Counted from the first letter of the stretch, positions 44,629-55,098 are shown. The stretch is DNA of 64,000 nt from Mangrovicella endophytica (GCF_002893625.1 NZ_PKMZ01000001.1:1-64000); one strand, 5' to 3'. Program-made: numbers and translations. The notes: generated by a model from the letters alone, not told the origin.

Positions 44629-45705
44629 TCAGCCGCTGCTGCCGGCGGGCGGGTTCCGGACAACTGGGACGATTGTCTCCGCCACCAGCCGGTGCAGCTC
44701 CTGCACATAGCCGCCGCGCGCCGACGGCTGCGTCTCGTCGGAAGTGATGGCGACGGTGAGCTTGAGTTCGGGGATGACGTAGATCATCTGGCCGCCATAG
44801 CCCCAGCCATAGTAGCCTGTGTAGCCCGCAAAGGTCTCGATGAACCAGCCGTAGCCGTAGCGGCCGGCATGAAAGGCCGACGTCGTCCGGGGCTCCCACG
44901 AACGGCGGATCCAGTCTTGCGACAGGACGCGCGTACCGTCGGCCGCCACACCGTCGCGGCGGTAGAGTTCGCCGAGCGCCAGGAGCGAGCGCGGCGTCAT
45001 CGCCATCTGGTTGCCGCCGAGATAGACCCCTTGCGGATCGCGCTCCCAGTCAGTGACGGTGATGCCCGCGGGCCGCAGCCAGTCGCGTGCGAGCTGCAGC
45101 GTCGAGCGGCCGCTCGCCTTCGTCAGGATTGCCGAAAGGAGATGCGTCGAGCCGGTGGAATACAGCATCCGCCCACCAGGCTCGTCGACGAACGGGCGGC
45201 GCAAGGCATCGCGCACCCAGTTGCGCGACGAAATCCAGGCGCCGTAATTGCCGCCGGAGGTGCGCTCCAGCCCGGCCTGCATGGAGAGCAGGTTGCCGAT
45301 CGTCACGCGAGCAAGGCGTGGATCGGCATCGGCGGGGAAGTCGCTGCGCAGGAACTCGGCAATCGGCTGGTCCGGCCCTTTGATCAGGCCCTTGTCGATG
45401 GCGATGCCGACGAGCGCGGAGACCACCGACTTCGAGGCCGACTTGATGTTGTGCGCGCTCGTGGTGCGGCTGCCGCGGAAACCCTCCTCGACCAGCGTCG
45501 CTCCGTCGACGGAGATGAGCAGCGTGCGCAGCGCCGGCAGCGACTGCGCTCGCTCGATCGTAGCCTCGAAGCGATCCGACGACGGCGCGGCGTCGGCACC
45601 CGCTGCTGGTGTGCCCGCCTGTGACGCTGTCTGCGCGGCTGCGGCGGTGAGGGACGAAGCGGCGCCTGAAACGAGCAGTGCGGCAATGATAGCGTGTCTG
45701 ATCAT
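44629..45705 (-). CDS. Serine hydrolase, beta-lactamase/class C-like family
   Basis: A 358-residue exported hydrolase. A signal peptide ([17 protein letters not shown]) precedes a DD-peptidase/class C fold: SxxK is SASK (Ser89-Lys92), the Tyr motif YSTGST replaces the usual YxN, and the third box is GYGG in WGYGGQM. The altered Tyr-x-Asn (Tyr-Ser-Thr) suggests an esterase or peptidase more than a true beta-lactamase. Convergent with the PBP gene, 41 bases away; a link with wall metabolism is possible but unproven. Confidence 0.88.
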   Translation of the reverse strand: MIRHAIIAALLVSGAASSLTAAAAQTASQAGTPAAGADAAPSSDRFEATIERAQSLPALRTLLISVDGATLVEEGFRGSRTTSAHNIKSASKSVVSALVGIAIDKGLIKGPDQPIAEFLRSDFPADADPRLARVTIGNLLSMQAGLERTSGGNYGAWISSRNWVRDALRRPFVDEPGGRMLYSTGSTHLLSAILTKASGRSTLQLARDWLRPAGITVTDWERDPQGVYLGGNQMAMTPRSLLALGELYRRDGVAADGTRVLSQDWIRRSWEPRTTSAFHAGRYGYGWFIETFAGYTGYYGWGYGGQMIYVIPELKLTVAITSDETQPSARGGYVQELHRLVAETIVPVVRNPPAGSSG

Positions 45706-45779
45706 CGGGCCGACATGGGGACCGCGGCGCGCGAGGGAAAGCCGATGACGCGGTGTTGAGCCGGAGAAGGCATAGCCGC

Positions 45780-45821
45780 TTCGTCATCAGCCGCCGGATT
45801 TTCGTCATCGGCCGCCGGATT
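45780..45821. repeat. Tandem 21-bp direct repeat upstream of ruvC
   Basis: Two adjacent copies of a 21-base unit (TTCGTCATC[A/G]GCCGCCGGATT) differ at one base. They lie about 70 bases before the ruvC start, in the promoter region. They could be slippage products or paired protein sites. Confidence 0.7.
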
Positions 45822-45887
45822 TTCAGGTCTGTTCACCTTTTGTCTTTATCCGCAGCCTCGAACGCGGTATCGAGGAGCTGGAACGGT

Positions 45888-46412
45888 ATGGAACGGGAGC
45901 AGACCATTCGCATCGTCGGCATCGATCCGGGATTGCGCCGTACGGGCTGGGGCATTGTCGAGACGCTCGGCAACAGCCTGCGCTTCGTCGCGTCCGGCAC
46001 AGTGACATCGGATGGCGCTCTGGATCTCGCTTCCCGTCTGCGCCAGCTGCATGACGGTCTGAGCGAGATCATCCACCTCCATCGGCCGGACGAGGCGGCG
46101 GTTGAGCAGACCTTCGTCAACAAGGATGCGGTGGCGACGCTGAAGCTCGGCCAGGCGCGCGGCGTCGCCATGCTGGTGCCGGCGCTGGCCGGATTGCCGG
46201 TGGCGGAATACGCGCCGAATGCGGTGAAGAAGGCGGTCATCGGCGTCGGGCATGGCGAGAAGCAGCAGATCCATATGATGGTGAAGGTGCTGATGCCGCG
46301 CGCGACCTTTGACACGCATGATGCCGCCGACGCGCTGGCGATCGCCATCTGCCACACCCATCATCGTCAGGCGGCGCAGGCTCTGGCGCGCGTGTCGATG
46401 GCAGCGCTGTGA
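45888..46412 (+). CDS. ruvC: Crossover junction endodeoxyribonuclease RuvC
   Basis: A 174-residue Holliday junction resolvase. The acidic catalytic residues are present: Asp13 in [11 protein letters not shown], Glu73 in [10 protein letters not shown] and the Asp pair in [10 protein letters not shown] (Asp145/148). The start at 45888 places these at the usual distances; the frame is open for 45 codons upstream. First of ruvC-ruvA-ruvB, separated from ruvA by 49 bases. Confidence 0.96.
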   Translation: MEREQTIRIVGIDPGLRRTGWGIVETLGNSLRFVASGTVTSDGALDLASRLRQLHDGLSEIIHLHRPDEAAVEQTFVNKDAVATLKLGQARGVAMLVPALAGLPVAEYAPNAVKKAVIGVGHGEKQQIHMMVKVLMPRATFDTHDAADALAIAICHTHHRQAAQALARVSMAAL

Positions 46413-46461
46413 TGGGCTCCATCGTCCCCGACCTCGACACCATGTCTCCGGATACGCACCC

Positions 46462-47082
46462 GTGATCGGCAAACTGAAGGGCACCGTCGACGAAGTCGGC
46501 GAGGACCATGTCGTGGTCGACGTCCATGGCGTCGGCTATCTCGCCTTCTGCGGCGCGCGCACGCTGGCGAACCTGCCGGCCGTCGGCGAGGCCATCGTCC
46601 TCTTCATCGAGACCTATGTGCGCGAGGACATGATCCGCCTTTACGGCTTTGCCACCGAGGCCGAGCGCGGCTGGTTCCGCCTGCTGCAGAACGTACAGGG
46701 CGTCGGGGCCAAGGTGGCGCTTGCGGTAATCGGAACGCTGTCGAGCGGCGATCTCGCCAATGCCATCGCGCTGCAGGACAAGACGATGGTCGCGCGCGCG
46801 CCAGGCGTTGGGCCGAAGGTCGCGGCGCGCATCGTGGCGGAGCTGAAGGACAAGGCGCCGGCCTTCTCCAGCGGCGCCGCCAGTGAGGAGCTCGGGCTCA
46901 AGCGTGAGCTGGGTGAGGGCGTCGCGCCGGCGCCGATCGCCGATGCCGTCTCGGCGCTCACCAATCTCGGCTATTCGCGTGATCAGGCCGCGGGCGCCGT
47001 CGCTACCGCCGTGAAGGAAGCGGGCGAGGGCGCGTCCTCGACGGTGCTGATCCGGCTGGGGCTGAAGGCGCTAAGCCGATGA
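46462..47082 (+). CDS. ruvA: Holliday junction branch migration protein RuvA
   Basis: A 206-residue DNA-binding subunit that clamps four-way junctions and recruits RuvB. Domain I is [20 protein letters not shown]; paired HhH motifs are [18 protein letters not shown] and [18 protein letters not shown]; domain III ([16 protein letters not shown]) is the RuvB contact. The start is GTG at 46462. Cells of this order keep the complete ruvCAB set. Confidence 0.97.
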   Translation: MIGKLKGTVDEVGEDHVVVDVHGVGYLAFCGARTLANLPAVGEAIVLFIETYVREDMIRLYGFATEAERGWFRLLQNVQGVGAKVALAVIGTLSSGDLANAIALQDKTMVARAPGVGPKVAARIVAELKDKAPAFSSGAASEELGLKRELGEGVAPAPIADAVSALTNLGYSRDQAAGAVATAVKEAGEGASSTVLIRLGLKALSR

Positions 47083-47132
47083 TAGGAATGCAGGCCTTGA
47101 CCTGCACCGTGCTGCGCGCGAACGACTAGTGC

Positions 47133-48176
47133 ATGAGTGATACCCGCCTTCTCACGCCGGAAAAGCGCGGCGAGGATGTCGACGCCACGCTGCGGCCCCA
47201 GCGGCTCGACGATTTCGTCGGCCAGGCGGCGGCGCGCGCCAACCTGAAGGTCTTCATTGAAGCGGCCAAAGGGCGCGGCGAGGCCCTGGATCATGTCCTC
47301 TTCGTCGGCCCGCCCGGGCTCGGCAAGACGACCCTGGCGCAGATCATGGCGAAGGAGCTCGGGGTGAACTTCCGCTCGACCTCCGGCCCGGTCATTGCCA
47401 AGGCCGGCGATCTGGCAGCGCTGCTGACCAACCTTGAGGATCGCGACGTCCTCTTCATCGACGAGATCCACCGCCTCAACCCGGCGGTGGAGGAGATCCT
47501 CTACCCCGCCATGGAGGACTTCCAGCTCGATCTCATCATCGGCGAAGGGCCGGCGGCGCGCTCGGTGAAGATCGATCTCGCCAAGTTCACCTTGGTGGCC
47601 GCGACGACGCGCCTCGGCCTCCTGACGACGCCGCTGCGCGACCGCTTCGGAATTCCGGTGCGGTTGAACTTCTATACGGTTGAGGAGCTGGAGCACATCG
47701 TCACCCGCGGCGCCCGCATCCTCGGCGTGCCGCTGCGCGCCGACGGCGCGGTGGAGATCGCGCGGCGGGCCCGCGGCACGCCCCGTATCGCCGGGCGGCT
47801 CCTGCGCCGCGTGCGCGACTTCGCCCATGTCGCGGAGGTGGCCGAGGTCGATCGGCGCATCGCCGACGAGGCGCTGTCGCGGCTCGAAGTCGACAGCCTC
47901 GGCCTCGACCAGCTCGATCGCCGCTACCTCGATCTGATCGCGCTGTCCTTCGGCGGCGGCCCCGTCGGCATCGAGACGATCGCGGCGGCCCTGTCGGAGC
48001 CGCGCGACGCCATCGAGGACACCGTCGAGCCTTACCTCTTGCAGCAGGGCTTCATCCAGCGCACGCCGCGCGGGCGCCTGCTGACGCAGCACGCCTTCCG
48101 GCATCTAGGCCTTGCCGTGCCGCAGACCTATCAGGGCGTCCAGTCGAGCCTGTTCGACGAGTCCGGCGAAGCTTGA
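47133..48176 (+). CDS. ruvB: Holliday junction branch migration ATPase RuvB
   Basis: A 347-residue AAA+ motor. Walker A is [11 protein letters not shown], Walker [11 protein letters not shown], sensor 1 [20 protein letters not shown], sensor 2 [17 protein letters not shown], and a C-terminal winged helix follows ([17 protein letters not shown]). It completes ruvCAB, 50 bases after ruvA. Confidence 0.98.
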   Translation: MSDTRLLTPEKRGEDVDATLRPQRLDDFVGQAAARANLKVFIEAAKGRGEALDHVLFVGPPGLGKTTLAQIMAKELGVNFRSTSGPVIAKAGDLAALLTNLEDRDVLFIDEIHRLNPAVEEILYPAMEDFQLDLIIGEGPAARSVKIDLAKFTLVAATTRLGLLTTPLRDRFGIPVRLNFYTVEELEHIVTRGARILGVPLRADGAVEIARRARGTPRIAGRLLRRVRDFAHVAEVAEVDRRIADEALSRLEVDSLGLDQLDRRYLDLIALSFGGGPVGIETIAAALSEPRDAIEDTVEPYLLQQGFIQRTPRGRLLTQHAFRHLGLAVPQTYQGVQSSLFDESGEA

Positions 48177-48250
48177 GGCTGACCAAGGCGCGAGATCGCG
48201 CGTCCGCCGCGCCTCAGACGGCAGGCTGCAGCCGCAACCAGGCCGGTGCG

Positions 48251-49318
48251 TTACCGCGGCGTGAAGTCGGTCTCCGCCGTGACGGACCGGCAGTAGGCGA
48301 CGAGAATGCGGATGCAGTTCTCGACATCGCCCAGGCTGATCACCTCGGAGGGCGTGTGCATGTAGCGAAGCGGTACCTCCAGGAGGCCGGTGGCGATGCC
48401 GCTATCTGCCGCCTGCAGCACGCGCGCATCGGTGGGCGAGGTCCCCGGCGTGACGCTGATCTGGTATCGCGCCGAGGAAAGCTCGGCGGCCTCGCGAAGC
48501 ATGGTGAAGACCACCGGATTGGTGTTGGCGCCCTGTGAAATGCCGGGCCCGCTTCCCATGTCGAGCTGCCCGTATTCGCTCGGGTCGACGCCGGGATAGT
48601 CGAGAGCCTGCCCCATATCGATCGCGATGGCCGACTGCGGCTGGATCCGGGAGGCTGCCGCCTGCGCACCGCGGGAGCCGATCTCCTCCTGCACCGTGGC
48701 AACGGCATAGACGCCGACATCGGGGTTAAGGCCGCCCTCCTGTGCGAGGATCCGCAACGTCTCCGCCACGATGAACAGGCCTGCCTTGTTGTCGAAGGCG
48801 CGTGCCACCGCGCGATCGCCGGCGAGTGGCGCGAACTCGTGCTGGAACGTCAGGGGGTCGCCGCGCGAGACGAGGGCGAGAGCCTCCTCCTGCGAGGATG
48901 CGCCGATATCGATCCAGAGGTCGCTCATCTTCGGCTTGTTCTGGAGCTCGTCCGGATTGAGGACGTGGATCGCCTTGCGCCCCACCACCCCCGGGATCCG
49001 CGTTCGCCCATGAACCCATACCCGCTGGCCGATCGGCACGACGCTGTCATGGCCGCCGACAGGGCTGAAATAGAGAAGTCCCCGCGCGTCGATGTGATGA
49101 ACGACGAAGCCGATCTCATCCATGTGCCCGGCGAGCATGATCTTCATTGACGCGTCAGGGTTCAGGGCGGCCGTGGCGTTGCCGAGAACGTCCTTGTCGA
49201 ACTGGTGGAAAAAGGGCGCAAGATAGTCTTCGAAGACGCGGGCGATCGCCTGCTCTGAACCGCTGGGCGAGGGCGTGGCGACGAGGGTTTTGAGGAACTC
49301 CAGTGACTGCGGCTGCAT
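48251..49318 (-). CDS. M42 family metallopeptidase
   Basis: A 355-residue aminopeptidase of the M42 (glutamyl aminopeptidase/TET) family. The dinuclear metal ligands appear in order: His in AGHMDEIGF, Asp in ARAFDNKAG, the Glu pair in VQEEIGSRG, Asp in AIDMGQA and His in YMHTPSEV. M42 enzymes form large tetrahedral particles that trim peptides. The start at 49318 (MQPQSLEFLKTL) is where homology begins. It converges on ruvB. Confidence 0.92.
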   Translation of the reverse strand: MQPQSLEFLKTLVATPSPSGSEQAIARVFEDYLAPFFHQFDKDVLGNATAALNPDASMKIMLAGHMDEIGFVVHHIDARGLLYFSPVGGHDSVVPIGQRVWVHGRTRIPGVVGRKAIHVLNPDELQNKPKMSDLWIDIGASSQEEALALVSRGDPLTFQHEFAPLAGDRAVARAFDNKAGLFIVAETLRILAQEGGLNPDVGVYAVATVQEEIGSRGAQAAASRIQPQSAIAIDMGQALDYPGVDPSEYGQLDMGSGPGISQGANTNPVVFTMLREAAELSSARYQISVTPGTSPTDARVLQAADSGIATGLLEVPLRYMHTPSEVISLGDVENCIRILVAYCRSVTAETDFTPR

Positions 49319-49650
49319 CGGCGACTCCGGCTGTCGGTTGCTATGCACCCCACTCTGGTCGCGGCGTCGTCCAGATTTGGAAAGCCGGTAGGAGAGCGGC
49401 TCCCGAGCCTGCGACATCACGGCCTGACCGACATCGGCGAAGTGCATCGGCAGCCAAACGCAGTCGCACGCGGTTCGGCGCCCCTCGATTTCCTGAGCCT
49501 GCCAAAGGATCGCTCCGGAAACTGCTGGTGAGGCGGGGCTTGGCGGCGCACGTCACCCCGAAAGCATGGACGCCGCCGGACCATCAGGAATGATCCGGCG
49601 GCGTCCGCGTATCGGAAGGGGCCCCGTGCGGGCCGTATCGTTCAGCGCAT
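49319..49650. other. 332-bp intergenic region without a gene
   Basis: It lies between two minus-strand genes, so it should hold the M42 promoter and the end of the phytase-like transcript. Only the hairpin at 49568-49606 stands out. Short frames here (for example 49303-49593) have neither ribosome sites nor family traits. Confidence 0.6.
49568..49606 (-). terminator. Hairpin downstream of the phytase-esterase-like gene
   Basis: A perfect 13-bp stem (GGACGCCGCCGGA and its complement, 13-base loop) lies about 45 bases past the minus-strand stop at 49651. The tail is ATGCTTTC on that strand, so the T-run is weak. Confidence 0.6.
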
Positions 49651-51858
49651 TTACTTCGTCAGTGCGGCCGACTGGGCATCCATGCGGCCGATCTCGAAGA
49701 ACAGCGTCTCGCCGGAGGAGTCATCGACGCCGTCATTGTCGGTGATGACGAAGCCGGTGCCGTCCTTGTCGATCGCAAAGCCCTCGAGCTTGTCGACGAC
49801 ATAGCCGTTGGTCTGCGCCTTCAGATCGGGCAGGAGATCGCGGACCAGCGTCTTCTCGACGGTCGGCAATTCCCCACCAAGCTTGACAGGCTTGAGATCG
49901 GCGAGCTTGACGCGCGTCAGCGTCTTCAGCTTGGCGGCATCGCCAATCAGGTTGTCGCGCTCGATGAGGTAAGCATAGTCACCATCCACCGTCAGTTCGG
50001 AGAGGCCGACCCATGCGCCCTCGGCGGACGGTGCTTCCAGCGGATAGCGCACGGCGCCCCATTCCTTGGACTTCAGGTCGTAGGCGAGGAGCTTTGTCGT
50101 GTTCTTCGGATCGTCTTTCCACGGGCGCTGCACGGCGACCCAGAGCGTGTCGCCGACCTTGGTGATGCCCTCCGCGCCGAAGCGCGTCTGGCCCTTCAGG
50201 AGCTCGTCCGGGAAGGGTACGCGCTCGCTGACGATGCCCTTGCCGTCGACATGAACGAGCTGGTGCGGCACCTCCTTCTTCTCGTCGCCCTCGCTGGCGA
50301 GCCAGAAGCCGCCGGCTCCATCGAGCGTAATGCCCTCGATGTCGAGCTTCTCCGCCGCCTTGCCACCGTCGGTGACCGGCAGGGCAGAGGTGATCTTCGC
50401 CGGCTTCGCGCTGGCGTCGATCGTGAAGATCGTCGGCGCCTTGCCGTAGACGCTGTCGCTGGCAGCGAAGAGTTGCCTCGGCTTGTCGGCGTCGGCAGCG
50501 AGCGCGCCGAGCGCGCCCCAGCCGATCGGCTGCCCGTCCTTCGTCTCGGAGACGAGCTGCGGATAGGCCGCCGTCCCCTCGGCGCGCTCGTAGAGCATCA
50601 CGTGCGAGCGGGCGGCGCCATCCTCCACGAGGTCCGCCTCGTTGGCGGTGACGAGGAGGTTGCGCTTGGCGATGGCGACGGCGCCTTCCGGCGAGATGCC
50701 GGACGGCAGCAGCTGCAGGAACTCGGGCTCCTTGCCGGTGTCGCGATAGACGCCGACCACCGAACCGCGCTCGGACAGGACGAAGATCAGCGTCTCGTCG
50801 CCGAACTTGGCGACTTCGAGACCCTCCGGCTCGATGCCTTTGGCGTCGGAGCGCTTGTCCGGGTAGTGGCCGGCGGCGGCGACCTTCATCTCGAATGACA
50901 CGCCCGAGTCCCAGGCGACGCTGCCATCGCGGTTGAAGATCGTGAAGCCGCGCGTGCCGCCCTTCCAGTCGCCTTCGTTCGCGGCGACGAAGCGGTCTGT
51001 GCCGAGCCACTGGACGGCATCCGGCTCGCGGGGCCGCTCCTCGACCGTGTCGGTGAAGGCGAGCTTGCCATCGTCCTCAGCATCCACGCCCTCGAGCGCC
51101 ACGCCGCCGGCCGTGAAGTGCGCCGTGACCTTGCCGTTCTTCCCGTCGACGATGGCGAAGTGGTTGTTCTCCTGCAGGGAGACGATGATCTCGCCATCGG
51201 CGTTGATGTCGACAAATTCCGGCTCCGGATCCTCCGGCGCGACCGCGGCAATGCCGGTGAGGTCCACCTTTTTCAGTCCGGCGCAGTCGGCCTTGCCGTC
51301 GCTGATCGGCAGCACGGCGAGGAAGCCGGCCGGCATCTGCGGCAGGGCGCCGTCGTTGACGTCCTCGTCGCGTTCGTTCTCGATGGCGATGGCCGCAAAG
51401 CTGCGATCGGGCGCGATCGCGACTGAATCCGGCTGGCCGCCGAGATCGCAGCTCGCCTCGACCGCCTTGGAGCCGATGTCGACGACCGCCAGCTGGCCTG
51501 ACGGATCGGCCTTGCTCTTCGACGTGTTGACGCCGACAAACACCGTCTTGCCGAAGGCCGAGACGGAGGTCGGCTCGCCGTCGAACTTGACGTAGCCGGC
51601 CGGCTTCGGCGCCTTCGGATCGGCGATGTCGATGAAGCCGATGCCGCCGAAGGGGCTGTCGCTGTAGATCAGCGTGTTGCCGTCCTCGCTTGCCGTGATG
51701 ATCTCAGCGGAGGTCGCCGCCTTGCTGTCGCTGCCCTCCGGCAGGTTCGTAGCGACCGGGAAGGAGGCGATGCGGTTGAACACTGGCTCGGCGGCGGCGG
51801 CGAGGGTGGAGGAGGCGAGCAGCGCCAGGGCGAGCGGAAGGGTGGACTTGGCAGACAT
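49651..51858 (-). CDS. Secreted beta-propeller protein with esterase-like phytase domain
   Basis: A 735-residue exported protein. A signal peptide (LALALLASSTLAAAAE) leads into beta-propeller-like repeats with a choice-of-anchor style (about residues 25-400; GGIGFIDIADPKAP, GQPDSVAIAPDRSFAAIA). The C-terminal part (about 440-720) matches the esterase-like activity of phytase family: IEGITLDGAGGFWLASEGD, FGAEGITKVGDTLWVAVQ and KLEGFAIDKDGTGFVITDND. Acidic repeats may bind calcium. Its substrate is probably a phosphate or carboxyl ester outside the cell. No convincing Pho box was found upstream. It diverges from ybgC. Confidence 0.85.
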   Translation of the reverse strand: MSAKSTLPLALALLASSTLAAAAEPVFNRIASFPVATNLPEGSDSKAATSAEIITASEDGNTLIYSDSPFGGIGFIDIADPKAPKPAGYVKFDGEPTSVSAFGKTVFVGVNTSKSKADPSGQLAVVDIGSKAVEASCDLGGQPDSVAIAPDRSFAAIAIENERDEDVNDGALPQMPAGFLAVLPISDGKADCAGLKKVDLTGIAAVAPEDPEPEFVDINADGEIIVSLQENNHFAIVDGKNGKVTAHFTAGGVALEGVDAEDDGKLAFTDTVEERPREPDAVQWLGTDRFVAANEGDWKGGTRGFTIFNRDGSVAWDSGVSFEMKVAAAGHYPDKRSDAKGIEPEGLEVAKFGDETLIFVLSERGSVVGVYRDTGKEPEFLQLLPSGISPEGAVAIAKRNLLVTANEADLVEDGAARSHVMLYERAEGTAAYPQLVSETKDGQPIGWGALGALAADADKPRQLFAASDSVYGKAPTIFTIDASAKPAKITSALPVTDGGKAAEKLDIEGITLDGAGGFWLASEGDEKKEVPHQLVHVDGKGIVSERVPFPDELLKGQTRFGAEGITKVGDTLWVAVQRPWKDDPKNTTKLLAYDLKSKEWGAVRYPLEAPSAEGAWVGLSELTVDGDYAYLIERDNLIGDAAKLKTLTRVKLADLKPVKLGGELPTVEKTLVRDLLPDLKAQTNGYVVDKLEGFAIDKDGTGFVITDNDGVDDSSGETLFFEIGRMDAQSAALTK

Positions 51859-51978
51859 GCCGACGATTCCTCAAGATCCGTTGCGATGTCTTCTCCAAGC
51901 AGCGGGATGTAACGGCTGCATGACGATACTATGCAGAACAGGTGACAGCGCGGTCCGGCTGCCGTAACAGCGCCGCTC

Positions 51979-52428
51979 ATGACGCAAGCACTCGCAGGCC
52001 GGCTGACGGAAACGGGCCATTCGCTGGATGTTCGGGTTTATTTCGAGGACACCGATTTCTCGGGCGTCGTCTACCATGCCCGCTATCTCCACTTCCTGGA
52101 GCGCGGCCGCACCGACTATCTGCGCCTCAAGGGGATCGGGCACCGCGAGCTCGCCGAGGGGCAGTTCGGCGAACCGATCGCCTTCGCGGTCCGGCGCATG
52201 GAGATCGAGTTCCTGCGCCCGGCGCGGATCGACGACGTGCTGACCGTGGAGACGGTGACGGCTCTTCTTGGCGGCGCGCGCATCGTCCTCGAGCAGCGGA
52301 TCCGCCGCGGCGAGGAGGTTCTGATCGACGCCAAGGTGAAAGTCGCAGTAATCTCGCCCGACGGTCGTCCGCGCCGGATGCCCGCACCCGTACTGGCGAC
52401 GCTCGGGCAGGACCTGCCGAAGCCATAG
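51979..52428 (+). CDS. ybgC: Tol-Pal-associated acyl-CoA thioesterase YbgC
   Basis: A 149-residue hot-dog-fold thioesterase. The catalytic Asp lies in VYFEDTDFSGVVYHARYLHF, followed by FLERGRTDYLRLKG. E. coli YbgC acts on short acyl-CoAs and associates with phospholipid synthesis enzymes. It heads the tol-pal cluster, as in most proteobacteria, though 235 bases and a likely new promoter separate it from tolQ. Confidence 0.95.
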   Translation: MTQALAGRLTETGHSLDVRVYFEDTDFSGVVYHARYLHFLERGRTDYLRLKGIGHRELAEGQFGEPIAFAVRRMEIEFLRPARIDDVLTVETVTALLGGARIVLEQRIRRGEEVLIDAKVKVAVISPDGRPRRMPAPVLATLGQDLPKP

Positions 52429-52435
52429 CGCGTCG

Positions 52436-52450
52436 ATAACGAACCCTTAA
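52436..52450 (+). promoter_or_regulatory. CtrA-like box upstream of tolQ
   Basis: ATAA-N7-TTAA, seven of eight consensus bases, in the ybgC-tolQ gap. Tol-Pal acts at division, so cell-cycle control would make sense. Binding is inferred only. Confidence 0.35.
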
Positions 52451-52663
52451 CCCTAACGGTGCACTAATCGCCGCGAAGGCAATGGATCTTGTGCACTGCG
52501 CCATTCTTTCACCGGATTTTCCCTGTCAACGGAAGCTCTGGGGAAAGCGGCGGCGTTCGAAACGGCAGCAGCGGGCAAGCTCTTGAACGAGCTGCGGGCG
52601 CGCGCCGTTCGGCGCCGGCCGGCGGTGTGGGTGCCGCTTGATCTCTTTTCGAGGGTCTCGATC

Positions 52664-53377
52664 ATGGAAGTCGTGCAGGATTCGCTGGCGGCACATAGCG
52701 CATCGGTTTCGCTGTGGGATCTGTTCTGGCAGGCATCCTTCATCGTCAAGCTGGTGATGATGGGCCTGCTGATTGCCTCGGTCTGGACCTGGGCAATCAT
52801 CATCGACAAGACGATGCGCTATGGCCGTTTCCGTCGCCAGCTGAATAACTTCGAGAGCAATTTCTGGTCCGGCCAGTCGCTGGAGGAGCTCTACCACACG
52901 CTCGCCGAGCGCCGCACGTCGGGCATGGGCGCGCTCTTCGTCGCTGCCATGCGCGAGTGGAAGAAGTCCTTCGAGAAGGGCGCCCGTTCCCCGATCGGTC
53001 TCCATACCCGCATCGAGAAGGCGATGGATGTCACGATCGCCCGCGAGATGGACGATCTGGAGTCGCGCCTCGGCTTCCTCGCGACCGTCGGCTCGGCCGC
53101 GCCATTCGTTGGCCTGTTCGGCACCGTGGTCGGCATCATGACCTCGTTCCAGGCGATTGCCGGCTCGAAGTCGACGAACCTCGCCGTCGTCGCGCCCGGC
53201 ATCGCCGAGGCGCTGCTGGCGACCGCGATCGGTCTCGTCGCCGCCATCCCGGCCGTTATCGCGTACAACAAGCTGTCGGCCGATGCGGGCAAGCTCGGCA
53301 TGCGGCTCGAGGCTTTCGCCGACGAGTTCTCCGCCATCCTGTCGCGCCAGATCGACGAGAAGCTGCCGGCGCGCTGA
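52664..53377 (+). CDS. tolQ: Tol-Pal system proton channel subunit TolQ
   Basis: A 237-residue inner-membrane protein (ExbB/MotA family) that forms the proton channel with TolR. Three spans: about residues 20-40 (FIVKLVMMGLLIASVWTW), 135-160 (GFLATVGSAAPFVGLFGTVV) and 170-195 (IAEALLATAIGLVAAIPAV). The start at 52664 follows GAGGG and gives the usual length; the frame opens earlier at 52583. First of tolQRAB-pal. Confidence 0.96.
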   Translation: MEVVQDSLAAHSASVSLWDLFWQASFIVKLVMMGLLIASVWTWAIIIDKTMRYGRFRRQLNNFESNFWSGQSLEELYHTLAERRTSGMGALFVAAMREWKKSFEKGARSPIGLHTRIEKAMDVTIAREMDDLESRLGFLATVGSAAPFVGLFGTVVGIMTSFQAIAGSKSTNLAVVAPGIAEALLATAIGLVAAIPAVIAYNKLSADAGKLGMRLEAFADEFSAILSRQIDEKLPAR

Positions 53378-53466
53378 GCGCCGAAACGAGACATGACGCC
53401 CGCGCCGGAGACGGCGGCGGGCTTCTCGGCAACCGATCCCGTATGGGATCATGAAGGATCGACCAG

Positions 53467-53919
53467 ATGGGCATGGGTGTAGCAACATCCGGAGGTGGGT
53501 CACGCCGCGGCCGCGGTCGCGGTGGCCGTCGCCGCCCGATGAGCGAGATCAACGTCACGCCGATGGTCGACGTGATGCTGGTGCTGCTGATCATCTTCAT
53601 GGTGGCGGCGCCGATGCTGACCGTGGGCGTGCCGCTGGAGCTGCCGAAGACGCAGGCGAAGGCGCTGAACTCCGAGACGCAGCCGATCACCGTGTCGGTG
53701 CAGTCCGGCGGCGGCGTCTTCATCCAGGATCAGGAGTATCCGGCCGAGGAGATCGTCGCCAAGCTGACCGAGATCGCCAAGACGGGCTACTCGGAGCGCA
53801 TCTTCGTCAAGGCCGACAAGGCTGCGGACTATGGCAGCGTCATGCAGGTCATGGCGCGGATTTCGGCTGCCGGCTTCACCAATATCGGTCTGATCACGGA
53901 CCAGGACACCACAAGCTGA
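53467..53919 (+). CDS. tolR: Tol-Pal system subunit TolR
   Basis: A 150-residue ExbD-family protein. A basic Gly/Arg-rich N-terminus precedes the single span EINVTPMVDVMLVLLIIFMV, which carries the proton-path Asp. The periplasmic domain follows. It works with TolQ to energise TolA. 89 bases after tolQ and 10 before tolA. Confidence 0.95.
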   Translation: MGMGVATSGGGSRRGRGRGGRRRPMSEINVTPMVDVMLVLLIIFMVAAPMLTVGVPLELPKTQAKALNSETQPITVSVQSGGGVFIQDQEYPAEEIVAKLTEIAKTGYSERIFVKADKAADYGSVMQVMARISAAGFTNIGLITDQDTTS

Positions 53920-53929
53920 TCTGACGGTC

Positions 53930-55048
53930 ATGAAAGCGGGCGTCGTCACATCCACCGTCCTTCACACCGCGGTCCTCACCTGGGGACTGTGGTCGTTGTC
54001 GTCGCCCGAGCCCCTCGATGTGTCCTACTCCGAGGCGCTTCCGGTCGAGATCGTGATGTCGGAGAACTTCCAGGGCGTTCAGGGCGAGAAGGAAGCGCCG
54101 ATCACCGAGAAGCCGGCGCCGAAACCGACGACCCGGCCGCAGACGCTGCCGATGGAGGCGCAGAACGTCGGCGACAACGAAACCGACCTGCCGACGCCGC
54201 CGACGCCCGACAAGACGCGCAACCAGACGCCGCAGACCGGTGCGCCGAAGCCTTCGGCGCGCCCCGAAGCCGAGCCGCAGCCGGCCGAGAAGCCGCAGGA
54301 GGTGGCCGAGGTGCCGCCGCCGCCCAAGCAGCCGGAGCCGACGCCGGAGCCGCCGAAGGAAACCGCCAAGCCCGAGGCACCGAAGGAGCCGACGCCCGAG
54401 ATCGATCCTCTGGCCGAAGCGATCGCCGCGGCCGAGAAGGAGCCGGTGAAGGAGGCCCCGAAGGAGCCGGACCCGGCGCCGAAGAACGTGCCCGTGCCGC
54501 AGCTGAAGCCGAAGGCGCCCAAGCCCACGCAGGTTGCCGAGGCCAAGCCGGAGACGCCGAAGAAGCCCGCCGACAAACCGAGCACCAAGAAGAAGCCAGA
54601 GACCTCGCAGGAGGACGCTCCGGATTCGCAGACCGATTTCGAGGCAATGGCGGCGGCCGTCATCAACAAGCAGAAGGCGGCTGGCGGCGGCGCCAAGCGC
54701 TCGACCGAGACGGCCTCGCTCGGCTCCAAGAAGACCACCGGCGCGACGCTGTCGCGTGGCGAGAAGGATGCGCTGAGCGAGCAGCTGAACGGCTGCTGGC
54801 AGCGTCCGGCGGGCCTCGAAAGCGAGGAGGGCCTGCGCACCGTGGTGACGTTCAACCTGACGCCGGATGGCCACCTCGAGGGCAGCCCGAGCGTCGACTC
54901 TTCGAGCGGCAACCGGGCCTTCGATGAAAGCGCCCTGCGCGCCGTGCGCAAGTGCAACAGTGAAGGGTTCCAGCTCCCGTCCAACAATGGCGAAGGCTGG
55001 GACACGTTCAAAGTCAACTTCGATCCGGAAGACATGGGCAACGCCTGA
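53930..55048 (+). CDS. tolA: Tol-Pal system spanning protein TolA
   Basis: A 372-residue protein that links the TolQR motor to Pal across the periplasm. One span near the N-terminus ([19 protein letters not shown]) is followed by a long Pro/Glu/Lys-rich arm (about residues 50-240). The C-terminal domain (about 280-365) has [15 protein letters not shown] and [12 protein letters not shown], typical of alphaproteobacterial TolA. It begins 10 bases past tolR. Confidence 0.93.
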   Translation: MKAGVVTSTVLHTAVLTWGLWSLSSPEPLDVSYSEALPVEIVMSENFQGVQGEKEAPITEKPAPKPTTRPQTLPMEAQNVGDNETDLPTPPTPDKTRNQTPQTGAPKPSARPEAEPQPAEKPQEVAEVPPPPKQPEPTPEPPKETAKPEAPKEPTPEIDPLAEAIAAAEKEPVKEAPKEPDPAPKNVPVPQLKPKAPKPTQVAEAKPETPKKPADKPSTKKKPETSQEDAPDSQTDFEAMAAAVINKQKAAGGGAKRSTETASLGSKKTTGATLSRGEKDALSEQLNGCWQRPAGLESEEGLRTVVTFNLTPDGHLEGSPSVDSSSGNRAFDESALRAVRKCNSEGFQLPSNNGEGWDTFKVNFDPEDMGNA

Positions 55049-55098
55049 CCCATGGGCTTGCGATCCGACGCATCCGACCTGAACAAGGCCAAATCGAT

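Noticed and set aside
45831-45905. SOS (LexA) box before ruvC
   Set aside because: GTTC-N7-GTCT has two mismatches, and the GAAC pair at the start codon has six instead of seven spacer bases.
51859-51978. Possible Pho boxes before the phytase-like gene
   Set aside because: CTGTCAC and TCGTCAT half-sites occur, but their second halves match the alphaproteobacterial consensus poorly.
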